Below, in pieces: positions 1 to 8,425 of a stretch of 64,000 nucleotides of DNA. Source of the stretch: Janthinobacterium sp. GW458P. Its GTDB lineage: Bacteria > Pseudomonadota > Gammaproteobacteria > Burkholderiales > Burkholderiaceae_D. The notes under the pieces are model-generated. The model saw only the letters and a list, made by a program, of their open reading frames with translations. It did no database searches and had not been told where the DNA came from. Position 1 is the first letter of the stretch; each line of letters opens with the position of its first letter. The stretch spans positions 15,795 to 79,794 of the forward strand of contig NZ_NEGZ01000008.1 in assembly GCF_002127585.1 (NCBI RefSeq), given 5' to 3'. A program made the position numbers and the translations under genes.

Positions 1-660
1 CCTGGCGGCGGCCTTGCGGCGTGCCACGAAACCGAGCATGCCCAGGCCCAGCAGCATCATGGCGTAGGTTTCCGGTTCCGGCACGGCGGCCGTCACCGAG
101 ACCTTATCCAGGTAGGAACCGTAGGTGGGGGCGGAAACGGGGCCCACCGATTCGAAGCGCAGCAGGGTCGAGGCGCCCAGCGCCGTCACGTTCTGGCTGT
201 AGGCTTGCCAGATGCCGCCCGTGTTGCCGGACAGCGCCGTCGGCGTCAGCAGGGTGGAGCCCCAGTAGACATTCATCAGGCTGTTGGCGCCGCCCGGCGT
301 GTCGGGACGGCCCGAGTAGGCAAACGACAGCGCATACGTGCCGCCGGCCGTCGTGGCGATCGCTTGCGAAACGGACGTCAGGCGGTCCGTATTGAGTTCC
401 AGGTATTGCACGCCGTTGGCGGCAACGGGGTTGAAGCCGCCCAGGCCGCCTTGCGTGGCGCCCTTCTGGATTTCAAAGGCGGAACTGCCGCTGGCCGACG
501 ATGTCCAGCCCGTCACGCTGCTGACGGGCGCCCAGGCGGAAGCGATGACGTTGTTTTCAAAACTGCCATTGACCACCAGTTCGCTCGCGGCGTTGGCGGC
601 GCCAGTGGTGAGCAGGGCGGCCAGTGCGGCGATCTTGCAGAGAGTGGCAGGCGTTTTCAT
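1..660 (-). CDS. PEP-CTERM sorting domain protein (3' end outside window)
   Basis: The minus-strand frame opens with ATG at 660 and stays open to the window edge, so 220 residues are visible and the stop is missing. The N-terminus (MKTPATLCKIAALAALLTT) is a typical signal peptide ending in an Ala-rich cleavage site. The middle is Gly/Ser/Thr-rich and beta-prone. The C-terminal end shows the PEP-CTERM tripartite signal: a VPEPE motif, a hydrophobic Leu/Gly/Met segment and a basic ARRK cluster. Proteins of this type are exported and processed by an exosortase, usually in bacteria that make exopolysaccharide. The visible part suggests that only a few residues lie beyond the edge. The particular role of this protein is unknown. 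Confidence 0.85.
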   Translation of the reverse strand, partial: MKTPATLCKIAALAALLTTGAANAASELVVNGSFENNVIASAWAPVSSVTGWTSSASGSSAFEIQKGATQGGLGGFNPVAANGVQYLELNTDRLTSVSQAIATTAGGTYALSFAYSGRPDTPGGANSLMNVYWGSTLLTPTALSGNTGGIWQAYSQNVTALGASTLLRFESVGPVSAPTYGSYLDKVSVTAAVPEPETYAMMLLGLGMLGFVARRKAAAR

Positions 661-990
661 GTGTGATCCATTTGCTTGGTTAAAAGTTAATTTTATTTCC
701 TAAATGACATTTAAAGAATATCACCAAAACTCACACAAAGAACAAGCGCTCGCTAAAAAAAGATGCGATTGTGAAATTAGTTATACCCACAATGCAAGTT
801 ATTGACGAAATAAACTCATTGCAATATTCGACCGGGGCGAAGCGGGCCTGGGCTGTACTTGCATCAGAGTATTTTTGTGACATCGGGGTGAAAAAAAACC
901 TGCATCGTTACAACAACGATGCAGGTTCTTGCATGCCGCTGGGGGGGCGCGGCGGCATATCGATTCGATAGGCGCTGCCGCGCGCGGCCA
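661..990. other. Intergenic region: leader of PEP-CTERM gene plus receptor terminator
   Basis: About 330 bases without a convincing gene. The part next to 660 is AT-rich and should hold the promoter of the minus-strand PEP-CTERM gene. The part near 900 holds the terminator hairpin of the receptor gene. The short open frame at 771-971 has no domain signature and runs through the terminator, so I do not call it. Confidence 0.6.
889..927 (-). terminator. Rho-independent terminator after TonB receptor
   Basis: A perfect 13-base inverted repeat (AACCTGCATCGTT at 897-909, its complement at 915-927) with a five-base loop. On the minus strand it is followed by a run of eight T. It sits about 65 bases after the receptor stop, in the right orientation. 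Confidence 0.9.
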
Positions 991-3111
991 TCAGAACGCC
1001 AGGCGGCCCTGCAGGTAAACCATGCGCGGCGCGCCCACCATCTTGCCCAGGTTGCCGTCGTTGGTGCGCGTGAAATAGCGCTTGTCGGCCAGGTTGTTGA
1101 CGCCGGCGAGCAGTTCCAGGCCAGCCTGGCCCGGCACCTTCCATTTCACTTGCGCGTTCCATGTGCGGAAAGCGGGAATGAGGCCCACGTCACCCTTGGC
1201 GCTTTCCGCCACGGTGTTGGCGTCGTCGGCGAACTGGCGGCTCTGGTGGCTGCTCGACAAATCAACACCCCAGGCGCCCAGCTGGTAGTGGGCGCCCACT
1301 GTATCCGTGTTGCGCGAGTAGTAAGGCACGTCGTTGCCCGCGTTCGCGCCATCCTGCAGGGTGGCCTTGGTGTAGGTGTAGGTGGCGTAGGCATTCAAGC
1401 CGGCCAGCGGGCCGGACTGGTCGAAGCGGTAGTCGAGCGCCGTTTCCAGGCCCCGGTGGTGCGTCGCGCCCACGTTGTAGAAGGTGACGTTGCTGCCGCT
1501 GCCCACGGACTGGATCTGGTTGTCGAACTTGATGTTGAACAAGGTCGCCTCGGCCGAGAGCTGGCCGCTCTTCCAGCGCGCGCCCAGCTCGGCCGTTTTC
1601 GCCAGTTCCGGCTGCAGCGGGTTCTTGCCCGATTGCGCATTGAGCTGCGTGTTTTGCACGGCGCCGAAGGAACTGTTGTAGTTGGCGAACAGGGTCGTGT
1701 TGCTGTTGAGCAGATACGCCACGTTCAGCGAGGGCAGGGCCTTGTTATTGATCAACTCGATGCTTTCATCGGCCGGCAGGTGGTTGATGCGCTCCGTCCT
1801 GATGTGCTCGTAGCGCACGCCCGGCGTGATGCGCCACGCGTCGATGGCGATCTTGTTGTCGATGTAGACGGCTTGCGCATCGGTGGCATTGTCGGCAAAG
1901 CGCGTGGGCGCCTGCTGCACGCCCGTGGCGATGACGACGTTGTAGACGCTCTCGTCGGCCCGTTCGGCCAGGTAGCGGTAGCCGACGGTGAGGTCCTGCG
2001 TGACCTTGCCCGTAGTAAAACGCTGCGTGTAGCGCGGCTCGACGGCCATGGTTTCATAGTTGCGCGGCTGGTGGCCCATGCCGGTGCCGGTGGCGTTGAC
2101 CAGCGTGCTCTGGCGCGAACTCTTGTTGTAGTAAGCGCGTACTTCCACTTCCTGGGTGCCCGAGATGGCATTCAGGTAGCCGATGTCGAAGGCCTTGCGC
2201 TCGCCGCTCCAGAAGTCGCCGCGGCGCGTGTTCTGGAACGGGTCCTGCTGGTATTGGGCGGCGGTGAGGCCGCCCGGCGTGCGCGAATTGACGTCGTAGT
2301 AGGACAGCTTGCCGTAGATCTCGGCCGTGGGACTGAGGTCGTAGCGGAACTTCAGCGCGAAGTCGTTGACCTTCTCGTCGCTTGCCACGCGCCAGTCGCT
2401 GCCGCGGATGCCCGAGTACAGCACGGCCAGGCCCAGGCCATTGTCGAGCTGGGTGCCGGCAAACACGCTGGCCTGGGTATTGTGGCCCACTTCGCTGTAA
2501 GCGTTGTAGCGCACGGTGGCGTCACCCGTGACGCCGGCCGTGGCGGGCACGCGGCGCGTCTTGAAGTTGATGATGCCGCCCACGTTCTGCGGGCCGAAGC
2601 GCACGGCGCCGCCGCCGCGCACCACGTCGACCGTCTCGATATTGGCCAGGCTGACAGGCGCGAACGACAGCTGCGGCTGGCCATAGGGCGCCACCGACAT
2701 CGGTATGCCATCGAGCAAGACCGTGCTGCGCGGCGAATAGCGCCCGGCCAGTCCCCGCACGCCGATGTTGAGCGACACGGCGCTGCCGGCGCTGCCCGAG
2801 TTGTCGCTGATCTGCACGCCGGGAATGCGGCGCATCACGTCGCTGACGCTGGACGCGCCCGAGCGCTCGATGTCGTCCTTCTGCACCAGCGTGCGGGCGC
2901 CGGCGAAATTCTTCGTGCTGGCGGCCATGCTGGTGCCCAGCAGGTTGCTGCTGACCTGGATCGATTCCAGGATGGGGCCGGCGTTATCGGCGCTATTGGC
3001 GCCATTGGCGTCCTGCGCCTGCGCGGCGAGGGAAGCGCCCAGGCTGGCGAGGGCGATGACCAGCGCGCATGGGCGCAGGGAAAACGGCAGTGGGGAACGA
3101 GTGGCGGCCAT
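991..3111 (-). CDS. TonB-dependent siderophore receptor (FecA-like)
   Basis: A 706-residue outer-membrane receptor that would import a ferric chelate using TonB energy. A signal peptide covers about the first 33 residues (ending AAQAQD). The plug domain follows, with DVMRRIPGVQI and a VRGGGAVRFGPQNVGG segment. The rest is a 22-strand type barrel ending in the aromatic C-terminus RLAF typical of outer-membrane proteins. The ATG at 3111 is preceded by GGAGA at good spacing. A strong Fur-box match lies about 90 bases upstream, so iron-repressed expression is likely. The plug resembles FecA-type receptors, but no fecIR genes are next to it. The ligand cannot be told from sequence alone. Confidence 0.9.
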   Translation of the reverse strand: MAATRSPLPFSLRPCALVIALASLGASLAAQAQDANGANSADNAGPILESIQVSSNLLGTSMAASTKNFAGARTLVQKDDIERSGASSVSDVMRRIPGVQISDNSGSAGSAVSLNIGVRGLAGRYSPRSTVLLDGIPMSVAPYGQPQLSFAPVSLANIETVDVVRGGGAVRFGPQNVGGIINFKTRRVPATAGVTGDATVRYNAYSEVGHNTQASVFAGTQLDNGLGLAVLYSGIRGSDWRVASDEKVNDFALKFRYDLSPTAEIYGKLSYYDVNSRTPGGLTAAQYQQDPFQNTRRGDFWSGERKAFDIGYLNAISGTQEVEVRAYYNKSSRQSTLVNATGTGMGHQPRNYETMAVEPRYTQRFTTGKVTQDLTVGYRYLAERADESVYNVVIATGVQQAPTRFADNATDAQAVYIDNKIAIDAWRITPGVRYEHIRTERINHLPADESIELINNKALPSLNVAYLLNSNTTLFANYNSSFGAVQNTQLNAQSGKNPLQPELAKTAELGARWKSGQLSAEATLFNIKFDNQIQSVGSGSNVTFYNVGATHHRGLETALDYRFDQSGPLAGLNAYATYTYTKATLQDGANAGNDVPYYSRNTDTVGAHYQLGAWGVDLSSSHQSRQFADDANTVAESAKGDVGLIPAFRTWNAQVKWKVPGQAGLELLAGVNNLADKRYFTRTNDGNLGKMVGAPRMVYLQGRLAF

Positions 3112-3201
3112 GCGTGGATCTCCGTAATGACAAGGTTTGCGCGTTCGCTCAGGCGGCGCGACAACATCGTGGCGTAGGCATCCGGCGCAAGGGGATAAGA
3201 A

Positions 3202-3216
3202 TGATAATGATTCTCA
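3202..3216 (-). promoter_or_regulatory. Fur box upstream of TonB receptor
   Basis: TGATAATGATTCTCA matches the 7-1-7 Fur consensus TGATAATnATTATCA with one mismatch. It lies 91-105 bases upstream of the receptor start and is flanked by further AT-rich bases that extend the half-sites. The response regulator on the other strand starts about 180 bases away and might also be affected. Confidence 0.85.
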
Positions 3217-3398
3217 TTTTATTCGTCAATTGCGCATACCGCGTAGTGGCAGGCGCATGGCCGATGGGGCGGGGAAGTGTTGTTGGCGCGGTACAGCCGT
3301 TGCCCGGATTGTTGCTTGGCGCCATTGCTGGGGTGCGGCGGCATTGCGCGCGCTTCTTGTATACTGCCGCTTTTGCAGCCCTCAGACGTGAACGTACA

Positions 3399-3845
3399 AT
3401 GAGCCAGACAACTGAAACGACGCCAGGCAGTTCCTCCGTGGAGCGCCGCCAGGGCGACAGGCCGGCCACGGCCGCGCGCAAACTCAATCTGCTGGTGGTC
3501 GACGACAACCAGGAAGTGGGCGAATCGCTGGCCATGCTGCTCGAAGCGCTGGGCCACCACGCCGTGGTGGTGCGCAACTGGCAGATGGCCGTCGAGCAAG
3601 TCAAGCTGTGCGTGCCCGACGCCGTCTACCTCGACATCGAAATGCCCGGCATCAGCGGCATCGAAATCGGCCGCCGCCTGCACAACAATCCCGACACGGC
3701 CAACGCCGTGCTGATCGCCGTCACCGGCCACAGCTTGCCCATGTACATGGACGACGCGCTGGCCGTGGGCTTTCGCCACTTCCTCGTGAAGCCCGTGCGC
3801 ATGGAAGACCTGGCGACGACGGTGCAGTCGGTGCTGGCGGGGTAG
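3399..3845 (+). CDS. Stand-alone CheY-like response regulator
   Basis: A 148-residue protein consisting of a receiver domain with a short Ser/Thr/Arg-rich N-terminal tail. The acidic pocket is visible in LLVVDDNQEV, the phospho-acceptor Asp in YLDIEMPG, the conserved Thr in AVTGH and the Lys in LVKPVR. No output domain follows. The frame is open further upstream, but I chose the ATG at 3399 because the receiver begins about 28 residues later and the upstream stretch carries the divergent promoter region and Fur box. No partner kinase is adjacent. It may work as a diffusible phospho-relay protein. Partner and output are unknown. Confidence 0.85.
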   Translation: MSQTTETTPGSSSVERRQGDRPATAARKLNLLVVDDNQEVGESLAMLLEALGHHAVVVRNWQMAVEQVKLCVPDAVYLDIEMPGISGIEIGRRLHNNPDTANAVLIAVTGHSLPMYMDDALAVGFRHFLVKPVRMEDLATTVQSVLAG

Positions 3846-3873
3846 CCTTTCCGCTGCCCAGGCTGATGGCTGC

Positions 3874-4171
3874 TCAAGTGGTCAGCGCTGCGGCGCGAAA
3901 TTGCAAACCGAGTGCATGCGTCACCTTCCAAGCGCTGTCGAAGCGCGGCTTGCCTTCGCCGGACAGCGCCTTGTACAAACTTTCCCGTCCCAGTCCCGTG
4001 TCTTTGGCAAGTTGCGTCATGCCGCGTGCGCCTGGCAATATTGCCTAGCGCTTTGGCGATGAAGGATGCGTCGTCGCCAGCTTCTTCCAGGCAAGCTTCA
4101 AAGTAGGCGACGATATCCTCTTCGGTTTTGAGATGCTGTGCGCTATCCCATTGGTTGAGTTTCTGTGCCAT
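3874..4171 (-). pseudogene. HigA-type addiction-module antitoxin, frameshifted
   Basis: It starts at ATG 4171 after a good GGAGGT site. The first ~47 residues (MAQKLNQWDSAQHLK... IAKALGNIA) match the start of the putative addiction-module antidote family, which is a small HTH protein. The expected continuation (RGMTQLAKDTGLGRESLYKA, the HTH part) is present but in another frame, ending at 3874. The total length of 298 bases is one more than a multiple of three. Removing one base near 4033 restores a 98-residue protein. This is either a real lesion or a one-base sequencing or assembly error. It overlaps the toxin gene stop by one base (TGATG), the normal layout for this family. Confidence 0.8.
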
Positions 4172-4469
4172 CAGACCTCCTGGAGTACTTGCGCGAGCTG
4201 CTGCGCCGTTTTGATATCTTGCGCCTGCATTGACTTGTCGCCGCCAGCGAGCAGGATCATGATTTCCATGCCGCGTTGAGTGAAATAAACGCGGTAGCCG
4301 GGACCACAATCAATGCGCATTTCCGAAACACCGCCACCGACAGGCTTGCAATCACCGAAGTTGCCATCTTCGGCACGATCAATACGGGCCTGAATGCGGA
4401 AAAAGCTTTCCGATCCTTCAGCTTGCTGAACCGGTCATCGAACGTGGCGGTGGTATGGAGGTTTTTCAC
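4171..4469 (-). pseudogene. HigB/RelE-type toxin, frameshifted
   Basis: The partner of the antitoxin directly downstream. From the GTG at 4469 the frame reads [20 protein letters not shown], the family's N-terminus. It then loses frame at a five-base T run (plus-strand A run 4400-4404). One extra base there restores [36 protein letters not shown] and [17 protein letters not shown], a textbook RelE/HigB-like mRNA interferase. The total of 299 bases is one short of a multiple of three. The start codon is uncertain: an ATG at 4473 exists but is out of frame. Homopolymer errors are a simple alternative to true decay. Confidence 0.8.
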
Positions 4470-4621
4470 ACATACCAGTGTATTTTTCGGGATACGGAAA
4501 ATTCAGTGTATGCATCAAGTTTGACTGCCGCGCGCAGGCTGGCTTTGTTAGCTGATGCGTTTGCCTGGCATGCCGCGCAGGCGAGGGCTGCAGCTGCCTC
4601 ATGCAAGTGCGCGGAAATGAA

Positions 4622-4655
4622 AAAAGGGTTACAAGCCGAAGCATGTAACCCTTTT
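4622..4655 (-). terminator. Terminator downstream of tRNA-His
   Basis: Perfect inverted repeat AAAAGGGTTACA (4622-4633) and TGTAACCCTTTT (4644-4655) with a ten-base loop. The A and T ends make it work in either direction. It lies just after the tRNA-His gene on the minus strand. Confidence 0.85.
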
Positions 4656-4672
4656 ATTTACCGCTAATTCTG

Positions 4673-4749
4673 TGGGGTGGCTGATGGGGCTCGAACCCAC
4701 GACAACAGGAATCACAATCCTGGACTCTACCAACTGAGCTACAGCCACC
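4673..4749 (-). tRNA. tRNA-His (anticodon GUG)
   Basis: A complete cloverleaf of 77 bases on the minus strand: acceptor GTGGCTG pairs with CAGCCAC, the D arm is GTAGCTCAGTTGGTAGAG, the anticodon arm is CAGGA-TTGTGAT-TCCTG with anticodon GTG, and the T arm is GTGGGTTCGAGCCCCAT. The extra G at position -1 needed by histidyl-tRNA synthetase is encoded and faces C73. The CCA end is encoded at 4673-4675. Confidence 0.97.
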
Positions 4750-4794
4750 ACTGTCTTACTTGCCTGTTTAGCTGTTTTGCTGAACAGGTGCCGA

Positions 4795-4823
4795 ATTATA
4801 CAAAGAACTCGGCAAAGTGGCAA
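4795..4823 (-). promoter_or_regulatory. Sigma-70 promoter of tRNA-His
   Basis: On the minus strand TTGCCA (4823-4818) and a perfect TATAAT (4800-4795) are separated by exactly 17 bases, about 45 bases before the tRNA. Confidence 0.8.
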
Positions 4824-4881
4824 ATCTAAATGCAGTCTTTTTCAAAGAATCGGAAGATTGCTTGAAAAGCCCCGTTTTCCC

Positions 4882-5796
4882 TCACACGGACAGGTGTGCC
4901 ACGGGCGGCTGCAAGTCCAGCAAGCCGGCGAAGGCTTGCGCCAGGGACTCGACCTTGGCCGTCGTGTAGCCCTGCAGCCGCGGCGCGTCGTTATTGATGC
5001 GCCGCAAGCTGGCAGCGTCGAGCAGGCGGGCCAGCTGGCGCGCCACGGCGTCGCCCGTGTCGACCAGGGTGATCGTTTCCTGCGTATGCGCGCGCACCGT
5101 GCGTTCGATGGCGTCCTGCACGAAGGGGTAGTGCGTGCAGCCGAGCACCAGGGTGTCGACGCCTTGCTCCAGCATGGGGGCGATATAGCGTTCGAGCATG
5201 GCGCTGGTGGCGTCGAGCGGATCATTGCCCAGCTCGCATTGCTCGATGCGGTCGGCCAGGCCGATGCAGGGCTGCAGGATGAACGTGGCGCCGGTCGCGC
5301 TGCTGACCTGTTCGCGCAGGGCCAGCAGCTTGTCGCCGCGCAAGGCGCGTTCCGTGGCCAGCACGGCGATCTTGCCGTTGCGGCTGATGCTTGCCGCCGG
5401 TTTCAGGCCCGGCTCGACGCCGACGATGGGCAGGTCCGGGTAGCGCGCGCGCAGCGCCTTGATGGCGGCGATGGTGGCCGTGTTGCAGGCCACAACTAAC
5501 GCTTTCGCGCCTTGCTGCAACAAAAAGGCGGTGATCGCCAGCGAACGGTCGACCACTTGCTGTTCCGTCTTGTCGCCATACGGGGCGTAGGCGGAATCGG
5601 CAAAGTAAATCAAATCCTCCTGCGGCAGCTGCGCGCGGATATGGCGCAGCACGGACAGGCCGCCCACGCCGGAGTCAAAAATGCCGACAGGCAGCTTGAC
5701 TGCCGGGGACAGACCCGCTGGGGGAATCTGCTCCAGTGGAGCAGATCCCGAAGGGACTGACCCCAGATTTGCGCTATTACTTAAGGTAAAAGTCAT
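4882..5796 (-). CDS. murI: Glutamate racemase
   Basis: Makes D-glutamate from L-glutamate for peptidoglycan. The 304-residue protein shows the family landmarks: IFDSGVGGLSVL near the start, FADSAYAPYG, the first catalytic Cys in VVACNTATIAA and the second in LGCTHYPFV. The first 36 or so residues are an unusual extension. Residues 11-31 are encoded by a 60-base palindromic repeat that stays in frame. The family core begins only at about residue 36, so a downstream start was considered, but no ATG lies between the repeat and the core. It lies downstream of the fumarase gene on the same strand with a 73-base gap. Confidence 0.95.
   Translation of the reverse strand: MTFTLSNSANLGSVPSGSAPLEQIPPAGLSPAVKLPVGIFDSGVGGLSVLRHIRAQLPQEDLIYFADSAYAPYGDKTEQQVVDRSLAITAFLLQQGAKALVVACNTATIAAIKALRARYPDLPIVGVEPGLKPAASISRNGKIAVLATERALRGDKLLALREQVSSATGATFILQPCIGLADRIEQCELGNDPLDATSAMLERYIAPMLEQGVDTLVLGCTHYPFVQDAIERTVRAHTQETITLVDTGDAVARQLARLLDAASLRRINNDAPRLQGYTTAKVESLAQAFAGLLDLQPPVAHLSV
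5705..5764. repeat. Palindromic GGGGTC-type element inside murI 5' end
   Basis: A 60-base imperfect palindrome. The inner arms ATCTGCTCC and GGAGCAGAT are perfect around AGT, and the outer arms GGGGACAGACCC and GGGACTGACCCC match at 10 of 12 positions. It is the same style as the element at 10512-10542. It keeps the murI frame and encodes residues 11-31. Confidence 0.75.
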
Positions 5797-5869
5797 ATAA
5801 AGCCGAAGCCGATGAAAATAAAAAAACGCCGCGCTGGTGTTGCCGCGCGGCGTCTATGGTAGAGCTTGT

Positions 5870-7411
5870 TTAAGCGACCGTCACGGGAATCTTGCTGACG
5901 CTATTGAGTTGCTCGATCTTCGCCTGCCACTCTTTCGGGCCCGTGTTGTGCACCGACGTACCCTTCGCGTCGACGGCCACCGTCACCGGCATGTCGACGA
6001 CGTCGAATTCGTAGATGGCTTCCATGCCCATGTCGGCAAAGCCCAGCACCTTGGCGTGCTTGATGGCTTTCGACACCAGGTAGGCGGCGCCGCCCACGGC
6101 CATCAGGTAGGCCGACTGGTGCTTCTGGATCGATTCGATGGCGACAGGGCCACGTTCGGCCTTGCCGATCATGGCGATCAGGCCCGTCTTTTCCAGCATC
6201 ATGTCGGTGAACTTGTCCATGCGCGTGGCCGTCGTCGGACCTGCCGGGCCGACGGCTTCGTCGCGCACGGGGTCGACGGGACCGACGTAATAGATCACGC
6301 GGTTTTTAAAATCGACCGGCAATTCCTCGCCTTTGGCCAGCATGTCCTGGATGCGCTTGTGCGCGGCGTCGCGGCCCGTCAGCATCTTGCCGTTCAACAG
6401 CAAGGTCTGGCCCGGCGTCCACGAAGCGACTTCTTCTTTCGTCAGGGTGTTCAGGTCGACGCGCTTGGATTTTTCCGTGTCCGGCGTCCAGTGCACTTCC
6501 GGCCACGACGACAGCGATGGCGGCGTCATGTAGGCAGGGCCGGAGCCGTCGAGCACGAAGTGGCCGTGGCGCGTGGCGGCGCAGTTCGGGATCATGGCGA
6601 CCGGCTTCGACGCGGCGTGCGTCGGGTGCATCATGATTTTCACGTCGAGCACGGTCGTCAGGCCGCCCAGGCCTTGCGCGCCGATGCCCAGCGAGTTGAT
6701 CTTGTCGCACAGCTCGATACGCAACTCTTCCAGTTTATTCTGCGGGCCGCGTTGCTTCAGCTCAAACATGTCGATGTCTTCCATCAACACTTCTTTTGCC
6801 ATCAGCATGGCTTTCTCGGCCGTGCCGCCGATGCCGATGCCCAGCATGCCGGGCGGGCACCAGCCGGCGCCCATGGTCGGCACGGTCTTCATGACCCAGT
6901 CCACCAGCGAATCGGACGGGTTCATCATGATCATCTTCGACTTGTTTTCCGAGCCGCCGCCCTTGGCGGCGACCTTCACGTCGACGGTATTGCCTTCGAC
7001 CAGTTCCATGTGGACCACGGCCGGCGTGTTGTCCTTGGTGTTCTTGCGGTCGAAATGCGGGTCGGCCACGATGGAGGCGCGCAGCTTGTTGTCGTCGAAA
7101 TTGTAGGCGCGGCGCACGCCTTCGTTGACGGCGTCGGTGACGGTGCCGGAGAAGCCCTCGAAGCGCACGCCCATGCCGATTTTCAGGAAGACGTTGACGA
7201 TACCCGTGTCCTGGCAGATAGGACGCTTGCCTTCCGCGCACATGCGCGAGTTGGTCAGGATTTGCGCGATCGCATCCTTTGCCGCCGGGCTTTGCTCGGC
7301 CGCGTAGGCGCGCGCCAGGTGCTCGATGTAATCAGCAGGGTGGTAGTAGCTAATGTACTGCAACGCTGCGGCGACGGATTCGATCAGGTCTTCTTGCTTT
7401 ATGACAGTCAT
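5870..7411 (-). CDS. Class I (iron-sulfur) fumarate hydratase
   Basis: Interconverts fumarate and malate in the TCA cycle. The 513-residue protein has the class I layout of an N-terminal catalytic domain and a C-terminal swivel domain. Cluster-binding Cys candidates are in RMCAEGKRPICQDTG, MIPNCAATRHGHF and WCPPGMLGIGIGG. Other landmarks are GGGSENKSKM and the C-terminal VGPAGPTTATRMDKF region. It is a little shorter than E. coli FumA (about 548). Oxygen-sensitive [4Fe-4S] enzymes of this class are common in beta-proteobacteria. murI follows on the same strand. Confidence 0.95.
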   Translation of the reverse strand: MTVIKQEDLIESVAAALQYISYYHPADYIEHLARAYAAEQSPAAKDAIAQILTNSRMCAEGKRPICQDTGIVNVFLKIGMGVRFEGFSGTVTDAVNEGVRRAYNFDDNKLRASIVADPHFDRKNTKDNTPAVVHMELVEGNTVDVKVAAKGGGSENKSKMIMMNPSDSLVDWVMKTVPTMGAGWCPPGMLGIGIGGTAEKAMLMAKEVLMEDIDMFELKQRGPQNKLEELRIELCDKINSLGIGAQGLGGLTTVLDVKIMMHPTHAASKPVAMIPNCAATRHGHFVLDGSGPAYMTPPSLSSWPEVHWTPDTEKSKRVDLNTLTKEEVASWTPGQTLLLNGKMLTGRDAAHKRIQDMLAKGEELPVDFKNRVIYYVGPVDPVRDEAVGPAGPTTATRMDKFTDMMLEKTGLIAMIGKAERGPVAIESIQKHQSAYLMAVGGAAYLVSKAIKHAKVLGFADMGMEAIYEFDVVDMPVTVAVDAKGTSVHNTGPKEWQAKIEQLNSVSKIPVTVA

Positions 7412-7479
7412 GGTGTTCTCGCGGTGGATAAGAAGGGTAAGACTCTTTACTCATACTAGTTACTGCATTGGAATGACAA

Positions 7480-7512
7480 AAGCCCATGGCCGCCGCTGGC
7501 AGCCATGGGCTT
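7480..7512 (-). terminator. Terminator after YqhA-family gene
   Basis: Inverted repeat AAGCCCATGG (7480-7489) and CCATGGGCTT (7503-7512), just after the stop of the membrane protein gene and before the fumarase start. The minus-strand tail reads TTGTCATT, so the T-tract is short. Confidence 0.7.
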
Positions 7513-7516
7513 CTTG

Positions 7517-8131
7517 TTAATGGGGTGCTCTTGCCTGGTTCTGCGTCACGGTCATGATGCGGTCCGTGTAGGCAATCGCCATGGCCGACAGGATGAAGAC
7601 CATGTGTATCACCGTTTGCGCGATGATCACTTCGATCTTGTACGAGTTGGCATTGATGAAGGTCTTCAGCAGGTGGATGGACGAGATGCCGATGATGGCC
7701 ATCGCCAGTTTCGTCTTCAGCACGGACGCATTCACATGCGACAGCCATTCCGGCTGGTCCGGGTGGTCGTCGAGGTGCATGCGCGAGACAAACGTTTCAT
7801 AGCCGCCGATGATGACCATGATCAACAGATTCGAGATCATGACCACGTCGATCAGGCCCAGCACCACCAGCATGATGGTCGCTTCGTTGAGCTTGGTCGG
7901 CAGGGCGCCGCCCGGTACGGCCACGGCCGTCAAGACGTGCTGCAGGGCCGCGTCATTGCCGAACACGGCGCCGATCAGGTCCGACAGTTCCACCCAGAAA
8001 TGAAATACGTACACGCATTGCGCAAGGATCAGGCCCAGGTACAGCGGCAGCTGCAGCCAGCGCGACATGAAGATGAAGGCGGACAGGGGATGCAGTTTGC
8101 TATGTTTGGGCTTTTGTAAGTGGTCGATCAT
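7517..8131 (-). CDS. UPF0114/YqhA-family inner membrane protein
   Basis: A 204-residue membrane protein of the TIGR00645/YqhA group. Its function is not firmly known. There are four hydrophobic segments: around LQLPLYLGLILAQCVYVFHF, ATIMLVVLGLIDVVMISNLL, TKLAMAIIGISSIHLL and VIIAQTVIHMVFILSAMAIA. I chose ATG 8131, which has AGGAA seven bases ahead. An upstream TTG at 8158 would add nine residues. It lies divergent from the acetyl-CoA synthetase gene, with about 295 bases between them. Confidence 0.85.
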   Translation of the reverse strand: MIDHLQKPKHSKLHPLSAFIFMSRWLQLPLYLGLILAQCVYVFHFWVELSDLIGAVFGNDAALQHVLTAVAVPGGALPTKLNEATIMLVVLGLIDVVMISNLLIMVIIGGYETFVSRMHLDDHPDQPEWLSHVNASVLKTKLAMAIIGISSIHLLKTFINANSYKIEVIIAQTVIHMVFILSAMAIAYTDRIMTVTQNQARAPH

Positions 8132-8425
8132 CTGGAGTTTCCTGGGGGTAAATACCAATTTTTGGTATGCCCGACATTTTACACTTGCTGCTGATCACTG
8201 CGCATGCCATCAATCTGGATTCTTGGCCTTGATGAAACGCAAAGCGGCATCAAGTAGTTGGCGCGTTATCAGTTTTTCCATCCAGAATGCCGTAGGGCGT
8301 TCCCTTGACGCCTGTCGCTTGTGGCGATTATGGTTAGAATTGATAGAGGAAAACGCTGACTGTAAGGCGTCCGTAAGACACGGCGCTTATCGTGTTAGCA
8401 AACAATTACTACACTGGAGACTAGC

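Noticed and set aside
919-3177. Very long plus-strand open frame opposite the first TonB receptor
   Set aside because: It is the antisense of a clear receptor gene in GC-rich DNA. The translation is His/Val/Arg/Ala-rich with no domain, and it runs through a terminator.
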